Of a stretch of 64,000 nucleotides of DNA, positions 53,482 through 61,866 are shown piece by piece (the stretch's first letter is position 1; every line of letters begins with the position of its first letter). The stretch is from Geodermatophilus nigrescens (GTDB lineage Bacteria > Actinomycetota > Actinomycetes > Mycobacteriales > Geodermatophilaceae), in assembly GCF_900129495.1 (NCBI RefSeq), contig NZ_FQVX01000003.1, forward strand, positions 744,001 through 808,000, written 5' to 3'. The notes beneath the pieces are model-generated. The model was given only the letters and a program-made list of their open reading frames with translations. It did not search any database and was not told the origin of the DNA. The position numbers and the translations under genes are program-made.

Positions 53482-53970
53482 GTGGCCGTCGTCATCCGGG
53501 ACCTCGAGGACACCGACGTGGCGGAGGTCGTCGCGCTGTCCCTGCGCGCGTGGGAGCCGGTGTTCGGCTCCTTCGAGTCGGTCCTCGGCCCGGCGGTGTA
53601 CCGGCAGCTGTACCCGGACTGGCGGAGCGCGCAGGCGGCGGCCGTCGAACGGGTGTGCCGCGATCCGGCGATGCGGGTCCGCGTGGCCGACGACGGCGGC
53701 CGTCCCGTGGGGTTCGTCGCCGTCGTGGTGCGCGAGGACGGTGAGCCGGAGGGCGGCGAGGTCGAGATGCTCGCCGTCGACCCGGCGGCCCAGCGCCGGG
53801 GCACCGGCCGCGCGCTGCTCGACGACGGGATCGAGCGGCTGCGCGAGGCCGGCGTGCGGCTGGTCGCGATCGGCACCGGCGGCGACCCGGGCCACGGGCC
53901 CGCGCGGCGCACGTACGAGGCCGCCGGCTTCACGGCGCTGCCGCTGGTCCGTTACTACCGGCTGGTCTGA
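53482..53970 (+). CDS. GNAT acetyltransferase
   Basis: 162 aa single GNAT domain with VEMLAVDPAAQRRGTGRALL (Q/RxxGxG/A acetyl-CoA loop, about residues 94-113) and GFTALPLVRYYRL at the end. Substrate unknown. GTG 53482, 21 bases after adnB, so it may be the last gene of that operon. A hairpin follows before the convergent hydrolase. Confidence 0.83.
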   Translation: MAVVIRDLEDTDVAEVVALSLRAWEPVFGSFESVLGPAVYRQLYPDWRSAQAAAVERVCRDPAMRVRVADDGGRPVGFVAVVVREDGEPEGGEVEMLAVDPAAQRRGTGRALLDDGIERLREAGVRLVAIGTGGDPGHGPARRTYEAAGFTALPLVRYYRLV

Positions 53971-53987
53971 CCGCCGGACCTCGCCCC

Positions 53988-54029
53988 GCGGTGCCCGACC
54001 CCGCCCCGCAGCGCGAGGTCGGGCACCGC
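53988..54029. terminator. Hairpin between convergent GNAT and hydrolase genes
   Basis: Arms GCGGTGCCCGACC and GGTCGGGCACCGC (13 bp) with a 16-base loop, 17 bases after the GNAT stop; probably terminates both strands. GGTCA repeats (54046-54060) follow at the hydrolase stop. Confidence 0.65.
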
Positions 54030-54056
54030 ACGGCGAGGACGGCCGGTCAGGTCAGG

Positions 54057-54893
54057 TCAGGTGGAGGCGATCCGGTCGAGGATCGCCGCGGCCAGCTGGT
54101 CCGGCGCCTCCTCGGGGATCCAGTGGCTCACGCCGGGCAGCTGCACGAAGCGGTAGTCGCCGGCCACGTACTCGCCGCAGCCCTCCGCGGCGATGCGGCC
54201 GATCGCGATGTCGGCGTCGCTCCACACGAACGTCGTCGGCACGGTCACGTCGTCCACCGGCGTCTGCGAGCTCATCGCCCGGTACCAGTTGAGCGCCGCG
54301 GTCAGCGCGCCCGGCGCCGACAGCACGGCCACGTACTCGTCGACGGTCTCGCGGTCGACGACGTCGCCGAACATGCGCCGCAGCCGCCGCGCGTCGTCGG
54401 CGAGCAGCACCTCCTCGGCCTTGCCCTCCTGCCAGAACAGCCGGATGTAGGCCGAGCGCTCCTTCTGCTCCGGGTCGCTGCGGTAGGCGGCGGTGAAAGC
54501 GGTGGGGTGCGGGACCGAGACGGCGGTCAGCGAGCGCACCCGGTCGGCGTGCCAGGCGGCCAGCGCCCAGGCGGCGTTGGCGCCCCAGTCGTGCCCGACG
54601 ACGTCGGCGACCGGCACCTCCATCGCGCTCATCAGGTCGGCGGTGACCTGCGCGAGGTTGGTCAGCGCGTACGCCTCCACCTCCTGCGGGCGGGCGCCGG
54701 GGGAGTAGCCGAGCTGGTCGACGGCGTAGGTGCGCAGCCCCGCCTCGGCGAGCCGCGGGGTCACCGCCGCCCACGACGCCGAGGTCTCCGGGAAGCCGTG
54801 CAGCAGCACCACCGGCCGCCCGTCCTCGGGGCCGTCGGCCCGCACGTCGAAGGTCAGGTCGCCCACGTCCACCCGCAGCAGCTCTCCGGCCAT
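54057..54893 (-). CDS. Epoxide-hydrolase-type alpha/beta hydrolase
   Basis: 278 aa. VVLLHGFPETSASW (HGxP oxyanion motif), VGHDWGA with nucleophile Asp near residue 102 as in epoxide hydrolases and haloalkane dehalogenases, FVWSDADIAIG (acid) and LPGVSHWIPEEAP (catalytic His). Lid region contains Tyr residues that may polarise an epoxide. Physiological substrate unknown. ATG 54893 appears leaderless (TAGGTT 7 bases upstream). Divergent from the M20 peptidase gene; counterpart of LipV-type neighbours in mycobacteria is possible. Confidence 0.86.
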   Translation of the reverse strand: MAGELLRVDVGDLTFDVRADGPEDGRPVVLLHGFPETSASWAAVTPRLAEAGLRTYAVDQLGYSPGARPQEVEAYALTNLAQVTADLMSAMEVPVADVVGHDWGANAAWALAAWHADRVRSLTAVSVPHPTAFTAAYRSDPEQKERSAYIRLFWQEGKAEEVLLADDARRLRRMFGDVVDRETVDEYVAVLSAPGALTAALNWYRAMSSQTPVDDVTVPTTFVWSDADIAIGRIAAEGCGEYVAGDYRFVQLPGVSHWIPEEAPDQLAAAILDRIAST

Positions 54894-54900
54894 GTCCCCG

Positions 54901-54906
54901 AACCTA
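54901..54906 (-). promoter_or_regulatory. -10 element for leaderless epoxide-hydrolase-like gene
   Basis: Minus-strand TAGGTT, 7 bases, ATG 54893. Confidence 0.55.
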
Positions 54907-54939
54907 GTGGCCGGGGCGGACGGCGCCCGTCGACGCCGC

Positions 54940-54945
54940 TACCGT
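54940..54945 (+). promoter_or_regulatory. -10 element for M20 peptidase gene
   Basis: TACCGT, 8 bases, GTG 54954, so leaderless or with a 1-2 nt leader. It lies 34 bases from the opposite promoter. Confidence 0.5.
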
Positions 54946-54953
54946 CGGCGACC

Positions 54954-56357
54954 GTGACGAGCCCGGAACGCGACTTCGTGCAGGCCCACCTCGACGACCT
55001 GCACGCCGACCTCGACGCCTGGGTGCGCATCCCGTCCATCTCGGCCGACCCGGCGCACGGCCCCGACGTCGCCGCGAGCGCCGAGTGGCTGGCCGACGCG
55101 CTGCGCCGGACCGGCTTCCCGACCGTCGAGATCTGGCCGACCGCCGGCGCGCCCGCCGTGTACGCCGAGTGGCCCAGCGCCGACGCCGGCGCTCCGGTCG
55201 CGCTCGTCTACGGCCACCACGACGTCCAGCCGGTCGACCCGCTGGAGCTGTGGGAGCACCCGCCGTTCGAGCCGACCCGCGTCGAGGGCCCCGACGGCCC
55301 GGAGCTGCACGGCCGCGGCGCGAGCGACGACAAGGGCGTGCTGGTCGTGCACCTGCTCGGGCTGCGGGCCCACCTCGCCGCGACCGGCCGCGACACCCCC
55401 GCCGTCACGGTCAAGGTGCTCGTCGAGGGCGAGGAGGAGTCCGGCTCACCGCACTTCGAGGCGCTGCTCCGGGAGCGGCGGGACCGGCTGGACTGCGACG
55501 TCGTCGTCGTGAGCGACACCGGCATGGCCGCCCCCGACGTGCCCAGCGCGGTCACCGCCATGCGCGGGCTGGCCGACGCCGAGATCACGCTGCGCGGCCC
55601 CGCCGTCGACCTGCACTCCGGCTCGTTCGGCGGCGCGGTGCCCAACCCGTTGCACGCCATGGCGGAGCTGATCGCGAAGCTGCACGACGACCAGGGGCGG
55701 GTCACCCTCCCCGGCTTCTACGACGCGGTGCGCCCGCTGTCGGACCGCGAGCGCGAGCTCATGGCGCGGGTGCCCTTCGACGAGCGGGCCTGGCTCGCCG
55801 GCCCGGCCGCCTCGCGCGCCACCTCCGGCGAGGCCGGCTTCAGCACCCTGGAGCGCACCGGCGCCCGCCCGACCGCCGAGGTCAACGGCATGTGGGGCGG
55901 CTACACCGGCCCCGGTCACAAGACGATCATCCCGGCCGAGGCGCACGCCAAGGTGACCTTCCGGCTGGTCTCCGACCAGCGGCCGGGGGAGATCGGGCCG
56001 ATGCTGCGCGCCTGGGTGGAGGCCAACGTCCCCGAGGGCATCGAGGCCGAGGTGCACGCCCCGCCCGGCGGCGTCGCGCCCTGCGCCAGCGACCTGGACT
56101 CCCCGCTCATGGACGCGCTCCTGGCCGCCATCGGCCAGGCCTTCGACACCGCGCCGGAGGACGTGCTGCTCACCCGGGAGGGCGGCAGCGGCCCCGAGGC
56201 GGCGATCGCCGGCGAGCTCGGCGCGCCGCTGCTGTTCCTCGGCGTGGGGCTGCCCACCGACCGCATCCACTCGCCCAACGAGCGGGTCCTGCTGCCGATG
56301 CTGCACCGCGGCGCGGAGGCGGCGGCCCACCTGTGGCGCGAGCTGGCGGCGCGGTGA
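54954..56357 (+). CDS. M20-family dipeptidase/carboxypeptidase
   Basis: 467 aa zinc peptidase. VALVYGHHDVQP (metal His and Asp), GRGASDDKG, EGEEESGS with the catalytic Glu, VVVSDTGMAAPD, the dimerisation domain (VDLHSGSFGGAVPNPLHAM), and the last metal region VLLTREGGSGPEAAIAGELGAPLLFLGVG. All ligands are present. It belongs to the CNDP/PepV-like group that cleaves dipeptides. The stop overlaps the start of a Ser/Thr kinase (GTGA), an unusual coupling. Confidence 0.9.
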   Translation: MTSPERDFVQAHLDDLHADLDAWVRIPSISADPAHGPDVAASAEWLADALRRTGFPTVEIWPTAGAPAVYAEWPSADAGAPVALVYGHHDVQPVDPLELWEHPPFEPTRVEGPDGPELHGRGASDDKGVLVVHLLGLRAHLAATGRDTPAVTVKVLVEGEEESGSPHFEALLRERRDRLDCDVVVVSDTGMAAPDVPSAVTAMRGLADAEITLRGPAVDLHSGSFGGAVPNPLHAMAELIAKLHDDQGRVTLPGFYDAVRPLSDRERELMARVPFDERAWLAGPAASRATSGEAGFSTLERTGARPTAEVNGMWGGYTGPGHKTIIPAEAHAKVTFRLVSDQRPGEIGPMLRAWVEANVPEGIEAEVHAPPGGVAPCASDLDSPLMDALLAAIGQAFDTAPEDVLLTREGGSGPEAAIAGELGAPLLFLGVGLPTDRIHSPNERVLLPMLHRGAEAAAHLWRELAAR

Positions 56358-57961
56358 CCGCTCCCGAGGTCGGCGGCCGCTTCGGGCCCTACCGCGTCCT
56401 CGGCGAGCTCGGCCGCGGCGGGATGGGCGCGGTGCTGCGCGCCCACGACGACGAGCACGAGCGCGACGTCGCCATCAAGGTGCTGCACCCGGCGTGGGCG
56501 GCCGACGAGGGCTACCGCGAGCGCTTCCGCCGCGAGGCGCGCATCGCCGCCCGGCTCAACGAGCCGCACGTCATCCCCATCCACCGCTTCGGGGAGATCG
56601 ACGGCCAGCTCTTCCTCGACATGCGGCTGGTCGAGGGGGAGGACCTCGCCTCCCTCCTCCGCCGCGGCGGGCGGCTCGCCCCGGCCCGCGCGGTCGACGT
56701 CGTCGGGCAGGTGGCCCGCGCGCTCGACGCCGCGCACGCCGGCGGACTGGTGCACCGCGACGTCAAGCCGTCCAACGTGCTGCTCGTCGGCCGCGGCGAC
56801 GGCGGGGACCTGCTGCGCTCGGCCCCCGGCGAGGACTTCTGCTACCTCGCCGACTTCGGCATCGCCCGCACCACCGAGGGCACCGGCCCCGCGCTGACCA
56901 GCACCGGCACCGCCGTCGGCAGCACCGAGTACATGGCCCCGGAGCGGTTCAGCAGCGCGACGCTGGACGCCCGCGCCGACGTCTACTCCCTCGCCTGCGT
57001 GCTCTTCGAGGCGCTCACCGGCCGCCGGGTGTTCCCGGCCGCCGAGCCGGTGGCGCTCATGGCCGCGCACATGCACGAGCCGCCACCCCCGCCGTCGGCC
57101 CTGGCGCCCGGCATCCCGCCCGCCCTCGACGGCGTCGTGCTCCGCGGCCTGGCCAAGGACCGCGACCAGCGCTGGCCCACCGCCGGCGCCATGGCCGCCG
57201 CCGCGCGGGCGGCACTCGCCCAGAGCGGCGTCCCCGTCCCGGCCGACGCCGGCACCGCCGTGGGTCCGGCCGCGGGCGGCGCCCCCGGCCGGGCGGTCAC
57301 CCGCGAGCAGGGCACCGCCCGCCCGCCCGCGCCGCCGACCACCGTCGGGCCGCGCCCGCCCGCCGGCCCCGCGCCCGCCCGGGCACCGCGGCTGCCGTGG
57401 GTGGTCGCCGCCCTGGCCGGGCTGGTCGCCCTGGCCCTCGCCGTCGCGCTCGTCGTGGTCGCGCTGCGGTCCGACGACGCCGGCGACGCGGCGGCCGGCG
57501 CGGGGGAGCGGCTGGTCGCCGCCGCCCTGCCGGCCGGCGTCACGATCGGCGACTGCACCGGCGCCGACCCCGGCGACGGCGTCCTCCGCGAGGTCACCTG
57601 CCCGGCCGACGACGAGGCCGGGGTCACCACCAGCACCGTCCGCGCGCACGACGGCGACGGCGCCGCGCGGGCCCTCGCCGCCGACATCGAGCGGGAGGGC
57701 CTCGAGCAGCTCGACGAGCGCTACGACTGCGGCCAGGAGCTCGACGGCCAGCCCGGCCCCTCCGGCTGGTTCCCCGTCCTGGACGACGACGACGCCGAGG
57801 TCGGCCGGGTCGCCTGCTGGGTCGACGGCGACGGCGACGCGGTGCTCGCCTGGGCCTGGGACGACCTGGGCACCTACGGCATCGCCGAGCAGCGCGGCGG
57901 CGGCGCGTCGGGGCTCTACGACCTGCGCGGATGGTGGGACGACGCCGACCGCGGCTACTGA
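56354..57961 (+). CDS. Transmembrane Ser/Thr protein kinase with four-Cys sensor domain
   Basis: 535 aa. Kinase domain: Gly loop GRGGMG, Lys42 in VAIKVL, catalytic HRDVKPSN with Asp136, DFG in LADFGIA, APE in MAPERF; all active. An insert (VGRGDGGDLLRSAPGEDFCY) sits between HRD and DFG. Pro/Ala linker, TM helix at about residues 346-372, and an extracellular domain with Cys401, Cys416, Cys459 and Cys488 that resembles the C-terminus of the protein at 44918. The signal is unknown; disulfide-stabilised sensor domains in PknA/PknB relatives bind wall fragments. GTG 56354 overlaps the M20 gene stop. Confidence 0.9.
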   Translation: MTAPEVGGRFGPYRVLGELGRGGMGAVLRAHDDEHERDVAIKVLHPAWAADEGYRERFRREARIAARLNEPHVIPIHRFGEIDGQLFLDMRLVEGEDLASLLRRGGRLAPARAVDVVGQVARALDAAHAGGLVHRDVKPSNVLLVGRGDGGDLLRSAPGEDFCYLADFGIARTTEGTGPALTSTGTAVGSTEYMAPERFSSATLDARADVYSLACVLFEALTGRRVFPAAEPVALMAAHMHEPPPPPSALAPGIPPALDGVVLRGLAKDRDQRWPTAGAMAAAARAALAQSGVPVPADAGTAVGPAAGGAPGRAVTREQGTARPPAPPTTVGPRPPAGPAPARAPRLPWVVAALAGLVALALAVALVVVALRSDDAGDAAAGAGERLVAAALPAGVTIGDCTGADPGDGVLREVTCPADDEAGVTTSTVRAHDGDGAARALAADIEREGLEQLDERYDCGQELDGQPGPSGWFPVLDDDDAEVGRVACWVDGDGDAVLAWAWDDLGTYGIAEQRGGGASGLYDLRGWWDDADRGY

Positions 57962-58008
57962 TGGGACACGTCGCGCCGCGGGAGCCCTGACCGGCGGCGT
58001 CGCCGTCC

Positions 58009-58014
58009 TACCCT
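58009..58014 (+). promoter_or_regulatory. -10 element for leaderless DUF2510 gene
   Basis: TACCCT, 7 bases, GTG 58022. Confidence 0.55.
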
Positions 58015-58021
58015 GACCCCC

Positions 58022-58918
58022 GTGACCGGACCTGGGCTGACGACCGCGCCCGCGGGGTGGTACCCCGACCCCGACGGGGCGCCCGGGATGGTGCGCTGGT
58101 GGAACGGGGAGAGCTGGTCGGACGTGACGACGCCGGCCGGCCCCGGCGTCGCCGTGCAGACGCCGCCGGTGGCCCCCGCGCCGCGCCCGCAGGCCGGCTG
58201 GGGTGCCGGCCAGTGGGACGACGTCCCGCCGCCGCCCGCCCGCCGTCCGCGCACGGCGTGGTGGGTGGCCGGCTCCGTGCTCGCCGTCGTCGCCGTCGTG
58301 GTCGTGGCGCTCGTCGTGGGGCTGTCCGGGGGCGGGGGTGGCCGCGCCGTCGCCGACGACCCGCCGGTGCCGGCCGGCCCCTCGGGCACGGAGTTCCCGC
58401 CCGGCACGGTGCGGATCGTCGACGAGGAGGCGGGCATCTCCTACCCGTTCCTCGGCAACGGCTGGTTCGAGTACGACTTGGGGGACATGGCCGAGACGCG
58501 GACCATCGCCGGCCAGTACTTCACCACCCAGGAGGGGGTCCCCTCCGGGGGGATCTTCATCGCCCAGTGCACCTCCGGCCCCGTCGCCGACGGCTACGGG
58601 TGGACCGGCCCGGGCAGCGAGCAGGCCACCGTCACGGCGCTGGCCGACAGCGTCCGGACCCTGTACTACCCGTACCCGAACGAGCGCGAGATCCTGCGCG
58701 ACGAGGCTCTCACCGTCGACGGCCGCAACGCCCACCTGATCGAGTTCCAGCTCAGCTGGGACGTCGAGGGCTACGACTCCACCGGTGAGCGGGCCGCGCT
58801 GCTCGTCATCGACGTGGGCCGCGCCGACCCCGCGCTGCTCTACGTCTCCATCCCCAACACCCACGCCGAGCTCTACGGCGTCATCGACCGCGTCGTGGGC
58901 GACATCGACGTGCTGTGA
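58022..58918 (+). CDS. DUF2510 membrane protein
   Basis: 298 aa. DUF2510 domain at residues about 11-34 (AGWYPDPDGAPGMVRWWNGESWSD), TM helix at about 80-102, then an extracytoplasmic domain (about 125-298) with YPFLGNGWFEYDLGDMAE and ending LYGVIDRVVGDIDVL. DUF2510 is a cytoplasmic beta module common in actinobacteria that probably mediates contacts. Being next to the kinase suggests a related envelope function, but this is inference. GTG 58022 leaderless. Single Cys in the outer domain, so no link to the four-Cys family. Confidence 0.82.
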   Translation: MTGPGLTTAPAGWYPDPDGAPGMVRWWNGESWSDVTTPAGPGVAVQTPPVAPAPRPQAGWGAGQWDDVPPPPARRPRTAWWVAGSVLAVVAVVVVALVVGLSGGGGGRAVADDPPVPAGPSGTEFPPGTVRIVDEEAGISYPFLGNGWFEYDLGDMAETRTIAGQYFTTQEGVPSGGIFIAQCTSGPVADGYGWTGPGSEQATVTALADSVRTLYYPYPNEREILRDEALTVDGRNAHLIEFQLSWDVEGYDSTGERAALLVIDVGRADPALLYVSIPNTHAELYGVIDRVVGDIDVL

Positions 58919-59182
58919 AGCGGTGACATCGTCGGCCTACCGGCCGACACCGCGACCACGTGCCGTACCCCGGCTGCGCTGAGCTCTGCCGCCGCGCCCG
59001 GTGAGGACCCTCCGGGCCCGTCCCCGGTCGTGGCCCTCGCAGGGCGGGTCACGTCCCGTGCCGCGGCGCCCTGCCGTCCCGGCACTGGGACGCGGCTGCG
59101 GTCGTGGCCTCCTCGGGGACCCTCCGGGCCCCGCTCGTCGGCCGCCCGGCGGCCCCGGCGCCCGCGTGGTTAGGGTCGGTCC
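58919..59182. other. 264-bp intergenic region with short direct repeats
   Basis: No gene seen. GGACCCTCCGGGCC occurs at 59005-59018 and 59117-59130, and GGTCGTGGCC twice, in reversed order relative to each other. The -10 box for the M16 gene lies at the right end. A longer open frame reading through this zone has no family likeness. Confidence 0.5.
59171..59176 (+). promoter_or_regulatory. -10 element for leaderless M16 operon
   Basis: TAGGGT, 6 bases, GTG 59183. It probably drives both M16 genes and nudC, which are linked by overlaps. Confidence 0.6.
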
Positions 59183-60493
59183 GTGACAGCAGTAGGGGCC
59201 GATCTGACCTTGCGGCACCCGGTGGAACGCTTCTCGCTCGACAACGGGCTGCGGGTCGTCCTCGCACCCGACCGCAGCGTGCCGGTCGTCGCCGTGACCG
59301 TCTTCTACGACGTGGGCATGCGCAACGAGCCGGAGGGCCGCACCGGGTTCGCCCACCTCTTCGAGCACATGATGTTCCAGGGCTCGGCGCACGTGCCGAA
59401 GATGGAGCACGCCCGCCTGGTGCAGGCCGCCGGCGGCACGTTCAACGGCTCCACCCACCAGGACTACACGAACTACTACGAGGCGCTGCCGGCCGAGGCG
59501 CTCGAGCGCGCGCTGTTCCTCGAGGCCGACCGGATGGCCGCCCCGGCCATCACCGAGGAGAACCTCCGCAACCAGATCGACGTGGTGAAGGAGGAGATCC
59601 GGGTCAACGTCCTCAACCGCCCCTACGGCGCCTTCCCCTGGCTGCAGCTGCCGCAGATCGCGTTCGAGAGCTTCGCCAACACCCACGACGGCTACGGCTC
59701 CTTCGTCGACCTGGAGAGCTCCACCGTCGACGACGCCACCGACTTCTTCTCCCGCTACTACGCCCCCGGCAACGCGGTGCTGTGCATCGGCGGCGACCTC
59801 GACGTCGCCGAGACCGAGCGCCTGGTGCGCCGCTGGTTCGGCCCGGTCGAGGCCCGCGAGGTCCCGCCGACCCCGCCCACCGGGGAGCCCTCGCCGACGA
59901 CGGTGCGCCGCGACGTCGTCGAGGACCGGCTGGCCCCCGCGCCCGCCGTCGCCCTCGGCTGGCGGGTACCCGACCCGGTCGGCGACCTCGACACCTACCT
60001 CGGCACCGTGCTGCTCGCCGAGCTGCTCAGCGAGGGCGACGCCTCCCGTCTCGAGCGCCGGCTCGTGCACGACGACCGCCTCGCCGTCGCCCAGAGCAGC
60101 TACGTCGGCCTGTTCGGCGACCCGTTCGACGTCCGCGACGCCACGCTGCTCACCACCCAGGTGCACCACCCGGCCGCCGTCGGGGTCGACGACGTGCTCG
60201 GCGCCGTGCACGAGGAGATCGGCCGCGTGGCCACCGAGGGGGTGAGCGCCGAGGAGCTGGCCCGGGTGCAGGCCCGGACCGGCGCGCAGCTGCTGCGCCA
60301 GGCCGACTCGGTGCTCGGCCGCACGCTGGCTTTCGCCGGCGCCGAGCTGGTGCACGGCCGCGCCGAGCTGGCCGGCGAGATCGCCGCCCGGCTCGCCGCC
60401 GTCACGCCCGACCAGGTGCAGACCGCCGCGCGGGGCCTCGACCCCGGCACCGCCGCGATCCTCGAGCTGAAGGCCACCGGAGGCACCCGATGA
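59183..60493 (+). CDS. M16 metallopeptidase, catalytic subunit
   Basis: 436 aa, M16B type. Inverted zinc motif H58-L-F-E61-H62 (FAHLFEHMMFQGS), with a Glu-rich helix (LRNQIDVVKEEIRVNVLNRPYG) about 75 residues later that supplies the third ligand. N-terminal LDNGLRVVLAPDRSVPVVAVTVFYDVG is family-typical. It lacks the R/Y motif, so it probably pairs with the next gene product to form a heterodimer. Degrades small unstructured peptides. GTG 59183 leaderless; stop overlaps next ATG (ATGA). Confidence 0.9.
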   Translation: MTAVGADLTLRHPVERFSLDNGLRVVLAPDRSVPVVAVTVFYDVGMRNEPEGRTGFAHLFEHMMFQGSAHVPKMEHARLVQAAGGTFNGSTHQDYTNYYEALPAEALERALFLEADRMAAPAITEENLRNQIDVVKEEIRVNVLNRPYGAFPWLQLPQIAFESFANTHDGYGSFVDLESSTVDDATDFFSRYYAPGNAVLCIGGDLDVAETERLVRRWFGPVEAREVPPTPPTGEPSPTTVRRDVVEDRLAPAPAVALGWRVPDPVGDLDTYLGTVLLAELLSEGDASRLERRLVHDDRLAVAQSSYVGLFGDPFDVRDATLLTTQVHHPAAVGVDDVLGAVHEEIGRVATEGVSAEELARVQARTGAQLLRQADSVLGRTLAFAGAELVHGRAELAGEIAARLAAVTPDQVQTAARGLDPGTAAILELKATGGTR

Positions 60494-61866
60494 GCGCGCC
60501 GGTCGTCGACCTCGACCTCGTCCCGCCGCTGGGCGAGCCGCGCCCGCACCCGGTCCCCGAGGGCACGACGACGACGCTGCCCAGCGGCCTGACCGTCGTC
60601 GCCGTGCCGCGGCCCGGCGTCCCGCTGGTCGAGCTGCGGCTGCGGGTGCCCTTCGCGGCCACCACCCCGCGCGGCGCCGCCCAGCACACCGCCCGCGCCT
60701 CGGTGCTCTCCGGCGCCGTCCTGCTCGGCACCGCCCGGCGGGACGCCACGGGCCTCGCCGAGGCGCTGCAGGGCCACGGCGCCGAGCTGACGGTGGCCGC
60801 CGACCCCGACCGGCTGCTGTTCTCCACCACCCTGCTCAGCGAGGGCCTGACGCCGGTGCTCGAGCTGCTGGCCGAGGTGCTGACCGGCGCCGCCTACCCG
60901 GCCGACCAGGTCGAGGGCGAGCGCGACCGGGTCGCCGAGCGGATCGCCATCGCGCGGTCCCAGCCCGGCGTCATCGCCCGGTCCGCCCTGGCCGCCCGCC
61001 GCTACGGCACCCACCCCTACGCCGCGCAGCTGCCCGCGCCCGAGCTCGTCGGCAAGGTCGGCGCCGCGGCGCTGCGCAAGCTGCACCGCGAGCGGGTGCT
61101 GCCCGCCGGCAGCACGCTGGTCCTCGTCGGCGACCTCGACGCCGCCGCGGCCACCGACGCCGTCGCCGCGGCGCTGGGGGAGTGGACCGGCGAGGGCTCC
61201 GCCGCCGGCGCCCCGCCCGCGCCGGCGCTCGCCCCCGGACACCTCGAGGTGGTCGACCGGCCCGGCGCGGTGCAGTCCAACATCCGCCTCGGCGGCCCCG
61301 CGCCCGGGCGCACCGACCCCGACCTGCCCGCGGTCCGGCTGGCCAGCATGGTCTTCGGCGGCTACTTCTCCTCGCGGCTGGTCGAGAACATCCGCGAGCG
61401 CCGCGGCTACTCCTACAGCCCGCGCAGCGCCGTCGACCACCTGGCCGCGGCCTCCTCGTTCCTCGTCGAGGCCGACGTCGCCACCGAGGTCACGGGAGCG
61501 GCGTTCGTCGAGACGTGGGCCGAGCTCGGCCGGATGGCGCTCGCGCCGGTCACCGAGGCCGAGCTCGACGCCGCCCGCCGCTACGTCCTCGGCTCGATGG
61601 CGCTGTCCACCGCCACCCACGCCGGGCTGGCCAGCACGCTGTCGGCGCTGGCCGGGTCGGGCCTGTCGGCGCAGTGGCTGACCGAGCACCAGCGGGCGCT
61701 GGCCGAGGTCACCGTCGAGCAGGTGCAGGAGGCGTCCCGCCGGTACCTCGCCCCGGCGGCGCTGACCGGCGTCGTCGTCGGCGACGCCGAGCGGGTCACC
61801 GAGGGGCTCCGGGCACTCGGCCCGGTCGACGTCACCGCGAGCGCCGCCGCGGCGGACCCGGCGTGA
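60490..61866 (+). CDS. M16 metallopeptidase, non-catalytic subunit
   Basis: 458 aa. M16 fold with LPSGLTVVAVPRPGVPLVELRLRVPF at the start, but no HxxEH motif (the region reads GAAQHTARASVL). The R/Y pair is present in ENIRERRGYSYSPRSA, typical of the substrate-binding partner. Together with the previous gene this is the usual actinobacterial heterodimeric M16B peptidase. ATG 60490 overlaps the upstream stop; its own stop overlaps nudC (GTGA). No truncation seen. Confidence 0.88.
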   Translation: MSAPVVDLDLVPPLGEPRPHPVPEGTTTTLPSGLTVVAVPRPGVPLVELRLRVPFAATTPRGAAQHTARASVLSGAVLLGTARRDATGLAEALQGHGAELTVAADPDRLLFSTTLLSEGLTPVLELLAEVLTGAAYPADQVEGERDRVAERIAIARSQPGVIARSALAARRYGTHPYAAQLPAPELVGKVGAAALRKLHRERVLPAGSTLVLVGDLDAAAATDAVAAALGEWTGEGSAAGAPPAPALAPGHLEVVDRPGAVQSNIRLGGPAPGRTDPDLPAVRLASMVFGGYFSSRLVENIRERRGYSYSPRSAVDHLAAASSFLVEADVATEVTGAAFVETWAELGRMALAPVTEAELDAARRYVLGSMALSTATHAGLASTLSALAGSGLSAQWLTEHQRALAEVTVEQVQEASRRYLAPAALTGVVVGDAERVTEGLRALGPVDVTASAAAADPA

